Source of the DNA: Akkermansiaceae bacterium
GTDB taxonomy: Bacteria > Verrucomicrobiota > Verrucomicrobiia > Verrucomicrobiales > Akkermansiaceae
Length of the DNA stretch: 23,653 bases
Assembly: GCA_029287105.1 (NCBI GenBank)
Contig: JARFRT010000491.1
Location: 1 to 23,653, forward strand
Reading direction: 5' to 3'
Below the pieces are notes generated by a model. It saw only the letters and a program-made list of their open reading frames with translations. It had not been told where the DNA came from and made no database searches. The first letter of the stretch is position 1; the number at the start of each line of letters is the position of its first letter. Made by a program: the position numbers and the translations under genes. Below, piece after piece: positions 5,907 through 13,908 of this stretch.

Positions 5907-8450
5907 TTACTCCGACTCCGTACCCGGCTTGGGCTCGGTGACGGTATGTTTTTTATCGGGGTTGATAATGGCTGGCGCGGATGACTCCTTTTCGTCGACG
6001 TTCTCGTAGGCGCCGAGTTTTTGGAGATAGGCGATCATCGCCACAATCTGACGCTCGGCGAGGGCTGTGGCGATTTCCGCTTCGTCCTCCATATCGTCCA
6101 TGTCCTTGGGAAGTTCAACCTCGGATGCTACGAGATCGGTGGCGATTTTCAGTGCCTGGGAGCGTGCGCCTTGTTCGATTTCGTGCTTGTTCATCGGTTC
6201 GTAGGGGACCCCGAGTCGGGTAAGGGCCGCAATCTTGCCTGGCAGTGCCTTGAAGTCGGTATTCTTATCGATCATCCAGCTGTAGCTAGGCATGATGGAG
6301 CCGTCGGATGTGCTGCGTGGGTCGACCATGTGGTTGTAGTGCCAGCTATCGGAGCGCAGGCCACCTTCACGGGCGAGATCGGGGCCGGTGCGTTTTGATC
6401 CCCACTGGAACGGGTGGTTGTAGATGGATTCGCCGATGCGGGAGTAGCCGCCGTCGAGGTTGTTGCCGTCCTTGTCCTTGAGCTGGGACTTGCCGTAGCG
6501 CAGGATGTCGCCTTCCAGCATGCGGATCATCTGTGAGTGGCAGTTGTAGCATCCTTCGGTGATGTAGAGGTCGCGCCCTGCAAGTTCAAGCGGGGTGTAG
6601 AGCGTCTGTTTGCGGTCTTCCATGTACTCTCCTTTTTGGGCAATGATGGTGGGGATGATCTGGACGGCTCCGCCCAGGGCGGCGGCGATAAAGACCAGGA
6701 TGGTGAAGGGGACCCAGTTTTTCTCGAGCGAGTCGTAGAGCTCGGCCCATCGACCCGGGTTTCGGGAAAAGACCCATATGGCTTGGGCGGAAAGGCCGCA
6801 GGCGATGACCAGAGCGCCGATGTCCATGCCCTTGGGCAGGAAGATCCAGAGGATCACAAAGATGATCACCCAGAAGCTGTAGGTGATGGGGTCGTTGCGG
6901 AAGATCAGGCCGAGGCCGCGGGCGTCGTCTGTGCCCTCCGGTGCTTCGGCGGGAACCTCGGCGCTGGCATCAACGGGCGAGCCCATGCGGATGGTCTTGA
7001 AGATGTTGATGGCCAGCATGACAAATCCGGCCAGGTAGAGCAGGCCACCAAAACCACGGAACAGGAGCATGAGGTGTTTGGCCTGGGTCACGGTGACAAA
7101 GTTGCCGTGCTTGAGCGTGGTGCCGGCCTCGTTGGTCGCACTGAGCATGAGGCCCTCCATGATGCCGGAGACCCACATGGAGGCGACATAAAGAAGGATA
7201 CCGACGGTGCCGATCCAGAAGTGCATGTTGGCCCAGCTTTCGCTCCAGAGGACGCTGTTGCCATCGGCTCCTTTTTTATTTTTCCAAAGTCGGGGTGCGA
7301 GCCAGTAGAACATGCCGGCGGCCATAAACCCGTTCCAGCCGAGCGTTCCCGAGTGCACGTGGCCGATGGTCCAGTCGGTGTAGTGGGAGAGTGCGTTGAC
7401 CGCCTTGATCGACATGAGCGGGCCCTCGAAGGTTGCCATGCCGTAGAAGGTGACCCCTGCGGCGAAGAATTTGATGACCGGGTCGGTGCGCAGTTTGTCC
7501 CATGCGCCGCGCAGGGTGAGCAGGCCGTTGAGCATGCCGCCCCAGGAAGGTGCCCAGAGCATCAGCGAGAACAGCATGCCGAGCGTTTGCAGCCAGTGGG
7601 GAAGGGCGGTATTGAGCAGATGGTGCGGGCCGGCCCAGATGTAGATGAACACCAGTGCCCAGAAGTGGATGATGGACAGGCGGTAGGAGTAGACGGGGCG
7701 GCCGGCGGCCTTCGGCATGAAGTAATACATGATGCCGAGGATCGGAGTGGTCAGGAAGAAGGCGACCGCATTGTGGCCGTACCACCACTGCACCAGGGCG
7801 TCCTGCACACCTGCGAAGATGGGATAGGAGTGGGTGAGGCTGGTGGGCAGCGAGAGGTGGTTGACGATGTAGAGCATGGCCACGGTAATGATAGTGGCGA
7901 TGTAGAACCAGATGGCGACGTAGAGGTTCGGTTCACGACGTCTGGCCAGCGTCCAGAAGAAGTTGATGGCGAAGACGACCCAGATGAGGGCCACGGCAAT
8001 GTTGATCGGCCAGATCAGCTCGGCGTATTCCTTGCCGCGGGTCAGGCCTGCGGGCAGGGTGATGGCAGCCGCGACGATGATCAGTTGCCAGCCCCAGAAG
8101 TGCAGGCCCGAGAGGAAATCCGATGCGGTCCGGCACTTGCAGAGGCGTTGGGTGGAGTAATAGACGCCCGCGAACATCATGTTGCCGACAAAGGCAAAAA
8201 TGGCCGCATTGGTGTGCAGTGGGCGGAGGCGGCCAAAGGTCAGGAAGCTGACCCCCTCGGATTTGAAGTAGCCGAAGGTGAGATACTCGAGAAACTTACC
8301 ATTCATTTGCCAGAAATTCAGTTGGAAGGCGGCGATCACCCCGACAAGCATCCCGACGAGGCCAAAAATGATGGAGGCGATCATGAAACGACGCACGGTT
8401 TTGTCATCATAGACAATCGTGGTGGTAGCGGCATTGGTGGTGGTATTCAT
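5907..8450 (-). CDS. ccoNO: Fused cbb3 cytochrome c oxidase subunits I and II (CcoN-CcoO)
   Basis: An 847-aa fusion of the catalytic subunit and the membrane-bound monoheme cytochrome. CcoN part (about 1-490): low-spin heme ligands H79 and H366, high-spin heme ligand H364 (GHVHSG), Cu-B ligands H226 and H276/H277, and the cross-linking Tyr270. The spacing H226 to Y270 (44) and Y270 to H276 (6) equals that in the P. stutzeri enzyme. A joining segment (about 490-575) contains an acidic Pro/Glu/Ala linker and two extra hydrophobic helices (about 525-560). The CcoO part follows: a TM anchor at about 580-600, heme site C634-YN-C637-H638, and a periplasmic cytochrome domain with an acidic C-terminus. 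The frame is continuous. It starts 9 bp after the CcoS-like gene, without a Shine-Dalgarno. Confidence 0.96.
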   Translation of the reverse strand: MNTTTNAATTTIVYDDKTVRRFMIASIIFGLVGMLVGVIAAFQLNFWQMNGKFLEYLTFGYFKSEGVSFLTFGRLRPLHTNAAIFAFVGNMMFAGVYYSTQRLCKCRTASDFLSGLHFWGWQLIIVAAAITLPAGLTRGKEYAELIWPINIAVALIWVVFAINFFWTLARRREPNLYVAIWFYIATIITVAMLYIVNHLSLPTSLTHSYPIFAGVQDALVQWWYGHNAVAFFLTTPILGIMYYFMPKAAGRPVYSYRLSIIHFWALVFIYIWAGPHHLLNTALPHWLQTLGMLFSLMLWAPSWGGMLNGLLTLRGAWDKLRTDPVIKFFAAGVTFYGMATFEGPLMSIKAVNALSHYTDWTIGHVHSGTLGWNGFMAAGMFYWLAPRLWKNKKGADGNSVLWSESWANMHFWIGTVGILLYVASMWVSGIMEGLMLSATNEAGTTLKHGNFVTVTQAKHLMLLFRGFGGLLYLAGFVMLAINIFKTIRMGSPVDASAEVPAEAPEGTDDARGLGLIFRNDPITYSFWVIIFVILWIFLPKGMDIGALVIACGLSAQAIWVFSRNPGRWAELYDSLEKNWVPFTILVFIAAALGGAVQIIPTIIAQKGEYMEDRKQTLYTPLELAGRDLYITEGCYNCHSQMIRMLEGDILRYGKSQLKDKDGNNLDGGYSRIGESIYNHPFQWGSKRTGPDLAREGGLRSDSWHYNHMVDPRSTSDGSIMPSYSWMIDKNTDFKALPGKIAALTRLGVPYEPMNKHEIEQGARSQALKIATDLVASEVELPKDMDDMEDEAEIATALAERQIVAMIAYLQKLGAYENVDEKESSAPAIINPDKKHTVTEPKPGTESE

Positions 8451-8459
8451 GGATTATTG

Positions 8460-8651
8460 TTAGGAATTGGTTTTCTGGGGTACGGATTGATCTTTCGATT
8501 GTGGCTCGGCTGGGGCGTCATCCTCGAGGGGCATGAGGGCATGGTGTTCGATGCCTCGCTTGTGAGGTTTTCTCAGCTCGCCGATGAAACAGACGACAAA
8601 AATGGCAGCAAGGCAGACACTGATGAGGATGGTTAGCGCGAGGACGTTCAT
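8460..8651 (-). CDS. CcoS-like cbb3 oxidase maturation protein
   Basis: A 63-aa protein with one N-terminal TM helix (about residues 3-24), a short basic stretch (ELRKPHKRG), then an acidic motif (LMPLEDDAP) resembling the 'LFDDD' end of CcoS/FixS, and a polar tail. CcoS is a small protein needed for cofactor insertion into cbb3 oxidase. It is the first gene of the cco run and lies 9 bp ahead of ccoNO, although ccoS more often follows ccoI. Some other small TM protein of the locus is possible; the motif match is short. Confidence 0.6.
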   Translation of the reverse strand: MNVLALTILISVCLAAIFVVCFIGELRKPHKRGIEHHALMPLEDDAPAEPQSKDQSVPQKTNS

Positions 8652-8702
8652 GGAAAGCTGGCGAGTCTGCTGGGATCTCGAAGAAAGTATCAGGGTTTTT
8701 TA

Positions 8703-8719
8703 AATGCGCTTCGCGTATT
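8703..8719 (-). promoter_or_regulatory. Mini-hairpin upstream of the cbb3 operon
   Basis: AATGCGC (8703-8709) and GCGTATT (8713-8719) pair over 7 bp with one G-T wobble and a 3-nt loop. On the minus strand the core is GCGAAGC, a sequence known to form an unusually stable mini-hairpin. It lies between the cvpA-like stop and the CcoS-like start, about 50 bp before the first cco gene. It could contribute to termination or to the cco leader; there is no proper T-tract after it. Confidence 0.35.
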
Positions 8720-8728
8720 CTGCATATA

Positions 8729-8750
8729 CCTGCGCAAATTATTGCGCAGG
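8729..8750 (-). terminator. Inverted repeat across the cvpA-like stop codon
   Basis: A perfect 9-bp inverted repeat, CCTGCGCAA (8729-8737) and TTGCGCAGG (8742-8750), has a 4-nt loop that contains part of the TAA stop (8739-8741) of the CvpA-like gene. No T-run follows on the minus strand, so it is not a standard intrinsic terminator. It may help termination, protect the mRNA end, or be an operator for the downstream cco genes. Confidence 0.4.
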
Positions 8751-9566
8751 ATGTGTGGTGAGGTAGGTGAGGTCGATTTTTTGCAGAAGTGGGATGAAAT
8801 CGGGTTGGGCAAGAACCCGTGTAATGGGGGCCGCGGCGAAGAGGGCGCGAGGATTTCCTGAGACGGCATGGCGTTTGATGTTTTCCCGGTACGCAAGTTC
8901 AAGGAATTCGGGGTGGTTGACCAGACGATTCAGGGCAGGATCCCTGAGGAGTTTTTTCCTTGTCTGTGGGTGGTGATACATCACCAGGATCTGACAGAGT
9001 ACCAGTTTACCCGGGGTGAAAAACGGGTCGGTGCCTTGATGCCATTGCCCTACGGAGCTCGCGTCGAGCGCGTGTTTGGCTTGAAGCAGGAGGGGGGTGG
9101 CGCGGCTGGCCGCATTGCCCGGGTCGTCCTTTAATATCTGGAGGCGGGTGTCGCGGAGCTCGGCGAGTGATCCGCTGTAGCGGATGCCGGTGAATGCCAG
9201 CCAAATGATGGTGAGCCCGGAGCAAAGGCTGAGTAGGGCAGCGGGGAGCCCGAAGCCGATACGCTTGCCTGCAGACGAGCGGTTGAAGGGGTCGACGAGG
9301 AAATTGAGCAGGTAGCGGCAGATGAAAAAGACGACGAGTCCGGTGATGCCGGCGATGATTTTCGGAGCCCACGGGCCCGGGTTGTTGATCCACGGGCCGG
9401 TGAGGTCGGTGGCGTGTTCATGGCCCCAGAGTGTGGTGTAGCCGGCGATGCCGAGGCAGACCATGGCGAGCACGGTGCGGATCAGTCCCTTGAGGAAGCC
9501 GATGATGGCAAAGGCAACGACAACGATCCCGATGATTCCAGTGGCGCCGAGGTCTTGGAAGTTCAT
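8739..9566 (-). CDS. CvpA-family membrane protein
   Basis: A 275-aa protein. The N-terminal half looks like CvpA (PF02674): hydrophobic helices at about residues 9-27, 30-47, 67-90 and 105-127, with the early GFLKGLIRT loop typical of the family. CvpA proteins are inner-membrane proteins linked to colicin V secretion, purF regulation and envelope stress; the exact role is not settled. The C-terminal half (about 130-275) is soluble, with a helical region ending in a Pro/Ala/Leu-rich segment, and I do not recognise it. It begins 16 bp after aroC and so is probably cotranscribed with it. The stop codon lies inside an inverted repeat. Confidence 0.7.
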   Translation of the reverse strand: MNFQDLGATGIIGIVVVAFAIIGFLKGLIRTVLAMVCLGIAGYTTLWGHEHATDLTGPWINNPGPWAPKIIAGITGLVVFFICRYLLNFLVDPFNRSSAGKRIGFGLPAALLSLCSGLTIIWLAFTGIRYSGSLAELRDTRLQILKDDPGNAASRATPLLLQAKHALDASSVGQWHQGTDPFFTPGKLVLCQILVMYHHPQTRKKLLRDPALNRLVNHPEFLELAYRENIKRHAVSGNPRALFAAAPITRVLAQPDFIPLLQKIDLTYLTTHPAQ

Positions 9567-9582
9567 GGGGTGGAGTCGGGTA

Positions 9583-10677
9583 CTACCCGAAATGCGGGCC
9601 GCATTGTGCGGTGTGGAGCAGGGCGTGGTCGACGAGAACCAGCGCGGTCATGGCTTCGACGATGGGGACGGCGCGCGGCAGCACACAGGCGTCGTGACGG
9701 CCTCGGCCTTTCAGTTCGGTGTCTTCACGGCTGCTGCTGACCGTTTGCTGTTCGGTCATGATGGTGGCGGTGGGTTTGAATGCGGTGCGGAAGCTGATGT
9801 TTTCGCCGTTGGAGATGCCGCCCTGCACGCCGCCCGAGCGGTTGCTGCTGGTGCGCACGGTGTCGCCGTCCATGTAGAATGGGTCATTGTGTTCGGCGCC
9901 CGTGAGTTGGGTTCCGTCAAATCCGGAGCCGATTTCGAAGCCCTTGGTGGCCGGGAGGCTCATCATCGCGTGGGCGAGGGATGCCTCGAGTTTGCCAAAG
10001 ACCGGGTTGCCGAGGCCGACGGGTGCATTTCTAACGACACATTCGACAACGCCCCCGACGGAGTTTCCGGCGGTGCGCATTTCCTTGATGAGCTTGGTCA
10101 TGGGGCCGACGGCATCGGGGTCACCGGTGCGGACGATATTGGACTCGATGGTTTCGGCCGTGACGGTGGCGGCATCGACCTTGGCTTCGATGTCCTTGAC
10201 GGATTGGACCCAGGCGAGGATTTCGAGGTTCGGGAACAGTTGGGCGAGAACTTTGTTGGCCACGGCAGCTGCGGCGACGCGGCCGATGGTTTCACGTGCC
10301 GACGCCCGGCCACCGCCGTGCCATGCGCGGGTGCCGTACTTGGCGTCGTAGGTGTAATCGGCGTGGGACGGACGGTACTTGTCCTTCATTTCGGTGTACG
10401 ACGACGGGCGTTGGTCCTTGTTTCGGACCAGGATGGCGATGGGGGTGCCGAGGGTCTGGCCTTCGAAGACGCCTGAGAGGATTTCGCAGGTATCGCTTTC
10501 CTGGCGGGGGGTGACGATTTCGCTCTGGCCGGGGCGGCGGCGGTCGAGTTCGTGCTGGATGTCATTTTCAGACAATGCGATGCGGGGCGGGCAGCCGTCG
10601 ATGACGACGCCGACGCCGCCGCCGTGCGATTCACCCCAGGTGGAGATGCGGAAGAGTTGACCGAAGCTGTTGGACAT
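9583..10677 (-). CDS. aroC: Chorismate synthase
   Basis: A 364-aa cytosolic enzyme converting 5-enolpyruvylshikimate-3-phosphate to chorismate with reduced FMN, the last step of the shikimate pathway. Family signatures: MSNSFGQLFRISTWGESHG at the N-terminus, the DRRRPGQ stretch, RPSHADYTY, GGGRASARETIGRVAA, and GFDGTQLTGAEHNDPF near residue 250. Full length. The frame is open 52 codons further upstream, but the conserved N-terminus begins exactly at the ATG at 10677, so that start is chosen. It is paired with the CvpA-like gene and divergent from the TPR gene. Confidence 0.97.
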   Translation of the reverse strand: MSNSFGQLFRISTWGESHGGGVGVVIDGCPPRIALSENDIQHELDRRRPGQSEIVTPRQESDTCEILSGVFEGQTLGTPIAILVRNKDQRPSSYTEMKDKYRPSHADYTYDAKYGTRAWHGGGRASARETIGRVAAAAVANKVLAQLFPNLEILAWVQSVKDIEAKVDAATVTAETIESNIVRTGDPDAVGPMTKLIKEMRTAGNSVGGVVECVVRNAPVGLGNPVFGKLEASLAHAMMSLPATKGFEIGSGFDGTQLTGAEHNDPFYMDGDTVRTSSNRSGGVQGGISNGENISFRTAFKPTATIMTEQQTVSSSREDTELKGRGRHDACVLPRAVPIVEAMTALVLVDHALLHTAQCGPHFG

Positions 10678-10801
10678 ATCTGGGATCAATCTGGCAGGTT
10701 GGGAAAAACTTTCAATGCGCGATTGCGATGCGGAGACAAAAAATGGAGTCCGGTGAAGTGTCGGCATTTCCGCAGTTTTTCCACTGGCAGGGGCTGTCAT
10801 T
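10678..10801. promoter_or_regulatory. Divergent promoter region, aroC / TPR gene
   Basis: 124 bp between two divergent start codons must contain promoters for both. It has an A-tract at about 10739-10744 and an AGGGG at about 10787-10792, 8 nt before the TPR start, one of the few Shine-Dalgarno-like sites in the window. No clear -35/-10 pairs or operators were seen. Confidence 0.4.
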
Positions 10802-12598
10802 ATGAGGAATAGTCCCGCCATGTTCCGTGTCACGTTTTGGAGGTATGCTTGTTCCTGGTTACTTGTGCTTGCACCGATGTCCTACGGGCAGGGCGAGGAG
10901 CAGGTGTCGCCCATTGTCAAAACGACGATTAAAAAGCCCTTTACCATGGATCTGGTGGTTGATGAACGGGTGGCGAAAATGGCGACTCCTGAGATGCGGC
11001 CTGAAATGGTCGGGGTGAAGATGGCCATTTCCTCGCCGTCGGAAAAGGCGCGTGCGTATGTGAAGACCGGGTTTGCGTTGGTGCATGCGCAGTGGGATTT
11101 TGAGGCATACCGGCACTTTTGTGCCGCGTTGGCAGAGGATCAGGACTGCCTGATGGCCTATTGCGGGGTTACTTTGGCTCTTGCCAAGCCCCACAATGAG
11201 TATGCGAAGTACCGCATGGCAGCAGTCACCCGGATGCTGGATTTGGTGGATGCCGATGAAGCCCGGGTGAAGGCGGGAAATGTGGAGCGTTTTCCGGCGG
11301 TCGAGAAGGGTTTTGTGCTGGCAACGGCTACGCTGGTTTCCGCCAGTCCCCGGGCTGCGGGGATGATGTTTCAGCGGTTGGGTGAAAAATTCCCCCATCT
11401 GATCCAGGCACGGCTGCTATCAGTGTTTTTAACCCGTGGCGGGTATGATGTGCTGGGATCACCCACGCCCGAGCAAAAATTGGCGATTACGAACACGCGG
11501 AAGTTATTGCATGAGTATCCTACCAACCCGATGGTGCTCGGGTTCTGGTTGTCACTCAATGCGGAGGCGCCGGCGTCATCGATCAACATTAAAAAGGACA
11601 TTCTTCCCTACGCTCGCTATCTGGCCAATAAGTGCCCCGGGGTTCCCTCGTGGCAGCATGCGCTCGGGCATTACGAGTGGCGTGCCGGCAACTATTTGCT
11701 GGCGGAGAATGCCTTTACCAGGGCGGCCGATCTGTATGGCAGATGGATGAAGCGTGAGGGTGTGGGGGTTAATGATTGTGAGGGATATGTGCGGGCGAAG
11801 TGTTATCTGGCCAACACCCTTTATCAGCGGGGCAGTTTTCTGGCGGCCATGAAGGTGGCCAGGGAGCTTCGTGCGATCAAGCTGGATCCGGCCCGGCCGA
11901 CCTCACCGGGGAATCAGATTTTACTTTGGCGTGCCTACAGCCTTCCGGCCCGGCTTTATATCGCGCATGGTGCCGATGGGGACATGGACCGGGCATTGAA
12001 GTCGTTTCCGGGCAAGGAGGAGCTGAGGCATTTTGTCGAGCATCCGAAGAGTCCGACGCTGGCGGGTGTGTATACGGAAGCGCTCAGTGCCTATCTGGGT
12101 TGCCGCAAGGCGATTGATGACAAGGCGATGGCCGCGGCGGGGGTGCTGCACAAAAAAACGTTTCGGAGGTACATCGTTGCGATGGCCAAGGTTGCCAATG
12201 GCGCCAAACGATCGGCCGACTACTCGCATTACTTCAATGCGGGCAGCAGTCTTGCCATTTACGACATGGAATTAGCGGGTCTGGTTGCCATGCATGGCGC
12301 GCAGGACATGCGGATGACGGCATCGAACTGGTTTCGCTCTGCCCGTGACAAGCAGGGGCTTGCCTCGATGATGATGCCCCCCCTTGTGATGACGGCGATG
12401 GAGAACCGGCTCGCCGAGTATTACCTGGCAATCGGAAAGCATCAGGAGGCGCTGGATGCGTACACGGCGGGGGAGAAGCGTTATCCCAACAACGTGGCCT
12501 CGATGTTGGGGATCAAGCGCTGCCTGGAATTACTGGGCAGAAATGACGCTGCTGCCGTTGTGCAAAAGCAGATCGACATGGTTAAAACGATGAAATAG
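10802..12598 (+). CDS. Secreted TPR-repeat protein of unknown function
   Basis: A 598-aa protein. There is a signal peptide (hydrophobic core YACSWLLVLAPM, likely cut after SYG at about residue 29), so it should be periplasmic. TPR-like helix pairs are visible at about 85-120 (FALVHAQWDFEAYRHFCAAL), 285-365 and 540-590 (YYLAIGKHQEALDAYTAGEKRYP). The first block resembles a family in Planctomycetes and Verrucomicrobia whose first repeat follows a 'LLHNF.YDEA..AF' pattern. No enzymatic motif was found; a scaffold role is the natural guess. ATG at 10802 is preferred because AGGGG lies 8 nt upstream; the second ATG at 10820 would also leave a complete signal peptide. It ends 14 bp before the convergent ispH stop. 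Confidence 0.8.
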   Translation: MRNSPAMFRVTFWRYACSWLLVLAPMSYGQGEEQVSPIVKTTIKKPFTMDLVVDERVAKMATPEMRPEMVGVKMAISSPSEKARAYVKTGFALVHAQWDFEAYRHFCAALAEDQDCLMAYCGVTLALAKPHNEYAKYRMAAVTRMLDLVDADEARVKAGNVERFPAVEKGFVLATATLVSASPRAAGMMFQRLGEKFPHLIQARLLSVFLTRGGYDVLGSPTPEQKLAITNTRKLLHEYPTNPMVLGFWLSLNAEAPASSINIKKDILPYARYLANKCPGVPSWQHALGHYEWRAGNYLLAENAFTRAADLYGRWMKREGVGVNDCEGYVRAKCYLANTLYQRGSFLAAMKVARELRAIKLDPARPTSPGNQILLWRAYSLPARLYIAHGADGDMDRALKSFPGKEELRHFVEHPKSPTLAGVYTEALSAYLGCRKAIDDKAMAAAGVLHKKTFRRYIVAMAKVANGAKRSADYSHYFNAGSSLAIYDMELAGLVAMHGAQDMRMTASNWFRSARDKQGLASMMMPPLVMTAMENRLAEYYLAIGKHQEALDAYTAGEKRYPNNVASMLGIKRCLELLGRNDAAAVVQKQIDMVKTMK

Positions 12599-12612
12599 GA
12601 GCAGACTGCGGC

Positions 12613-13866
12613 TTACTTGACTGCCGCGAGCTGGTCCTTTGAAATGCCACGTAGTTTCATCGCCCGGATGATGGTGGACTCGATCAGGTTATTCGGGCAG
12701 GACGCGCCGGCGGTGACGCCGATGACGGCTGGTTTGCCCTTGAGGATAAGGCCGGGGTATTCACTCTGGATTTCCTTTTTATGTTCCAGGTCGTAGTGCA
12801 TGATGTGCTCAAGCGACTCGATGCACTTCGCGTTGCGGATGAAAAACGTGGGGAGGTTCTCCTGGCCGATCTCAGCGAGGTGGGTGGTATTCGAGCTGTT
12901 GTATCCGCCGACAACGAGCAGGATATCCATCGGTTTCTGCTTGGAGGTGTCGAGCATGGTGAACAGGGCGTTCTGGCGTTCCTGGGTGGCTCCGCAGATG
13001 GTGTCGAAGACGTGGTAGTTTGACTCGTCGCCGTCGCGGTCAATCACCGCCTGACGGATTCTGTTCTGAAGGTTTTCAGTTTCGCTTTGCAGCATGGTGG
13101 TTTGGTTGGCCACGCCGACACGCTGGAGATGGAGGTCAGGATCGAAGCCCTTGGAGCATGCTTTGCCGAACTTCTTCATGAAGGTCTCGCGGTCGCTGTT
13201 GCCACGGATGTAGTCGCACACCTCGTCGGCGTCCTTGAGGGTCAGGATAATGAGATAATGCCCGTTTTTGGCGGTTCCGAGAGCGCGCGACGCGGTGGCG
13301 CGGGTTTCCTCGTGGTCGGCCTTGCCGTGGATGATGGAGGTGACGTCATTTTTGGCGTAGTCGCGGACGCGGCGCCAGACCTTCATGACGTCGCCGCAGG
13401 TGGTGTCGATCACGTGGCAGCCGATCTCGCCGAGTCGGTCCATAAAGCTCATGGGAGCGCCGAAGGCGGGGACGATGACCACGTCCTCGGCGGTAAGCTG
13501 GTCGTAGTCCTCATTCATTTCCCGCCAGGGCAGCGAGACGATACCCATGTCACGCAGTTGGCTGTTGACTTCGGGGTTGTGGATGATTTCGCCGATCAGA
13601 AAAATGCGTTGATCGGGAAATACCTTGCGGGTGGCGTAGGCGAGGTCGATGGCGCGTTCGACGCCGTAGCAGAAGCCAAATTGTTTGGCCAGGCGGATGG
13701 TGGTATTGCCGATGGTCAGTTCGCCTCCGTGGGAGCGGAGTTTTTCCACGATGGATGAGCGGTAGTGTTGTTCGACCTCGGCCTGCACGAGTTCCATGAC
13801 ATCGGGCCGGCGGACGTTGACGCGTTTTCTTTTCGGCGGGGTTGGCTTGGATGTTGAGTCACTCAT
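12613..13866 (-). CDS. ispH: 4-hydroxy-3-methylbut-2-enyl diphosphate reductase, long form
   Basis: A 417-aa [4Fe-4S] enzyme of the non-mevalonate isoprenoid pathway, reducing HMBPP to IPP and DMAPP. The three cluster cysteines are C66 (GFCYGVERAI), C157 (DTTCGDVMKVW) and C291 (DTICGATQERQ). Substrate-site residues are visible in EIIHNPEVN (H96), HGKADHEET and the SSNTTHL motif. E. coli IspH is about 316 aa; this one has an extended N-terminus and an insertion at about 200-260, as in cyanobacterial and plant enzymes. ATG at 13866 has no Shine-Dalgarno. It lies 42 bp after the YwaF-like gene on the same strand with no terminator between, so they may be cotranscribed. Confidence 0.96.
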   Translation of the reverse strand: MSDSTSKPTPPKRKRVNVRRPDVMELVQAEVEQHYRSSIVEKLRSHGGELTIGNTTIRLAKQFGFCYGVERAIDLAYATRKVFPDQRIFLIGEIIHNPEVNSQLRDMGIVSLPWREMNEDYDQLTAEDVVIVPAFGAPMSFMDRLGEIGCHVIDTTCGDVMKVWRRVRDYAKNDVTSIIHGKADHEETRATASRALGTAKNGHYLIILTLKDADEVCDYIRGNSDRETFMKKFGKACSKGFDPDLHLQRVGVANQTTMLQSETENLQNRIRQAVIDRDGDESNYHVFDTICGATQERQNALFTMLDTSKQKPMDILLVVGGYNSSNTTHLAEIGQENLPTFFIRNAKCIESLEHIMHYDLEHKKEIQSEYPGLILKGKPAVIGVTAGASCPNNLIESTIIRAMKLRGISKDQLAAVK

Positions 13867-13908
13867 GGTCGGGGGGAACTAAGTCCAAAAACGGGTAAAT
13901 GGCACGCC

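Noticed and set aside
8480..8500. FNR-like site (TTGAT followed by ATTG)
   Set aside because: The spacing and second half-site are wrong and it lies inside the CcoS-like coding region. No TTGAT-N4-ATCAA site was found anywhere upstream of the cco genes.
6537..8636. 699-codon open frame on the plus strand, antisense to ccoNO
   Set aside because: It mirrors the GC-rich codon structure of ccoNO, is very rich in Gly, Asp, Glu and His, has no recognisable domain, and the opposite strand codes a protein with every catalytic ligand conserved.
10678..10833. N-terminal extension of aroC by 52 codons
   Set aside because: The conserved chorismate synthase N-terminus starts at the ATG at 10677; the extension has no family similarity and would overlap the start of the TPR gene.
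12608..12627. Terminator between the TPR gene and ispH (GCGGC / GCCGC)
   Set aside because: The stem is only 5 bp with a 10-nt loop and no T-run, and it overlaps the ispH 3' coding end; too weak to report as a feature.
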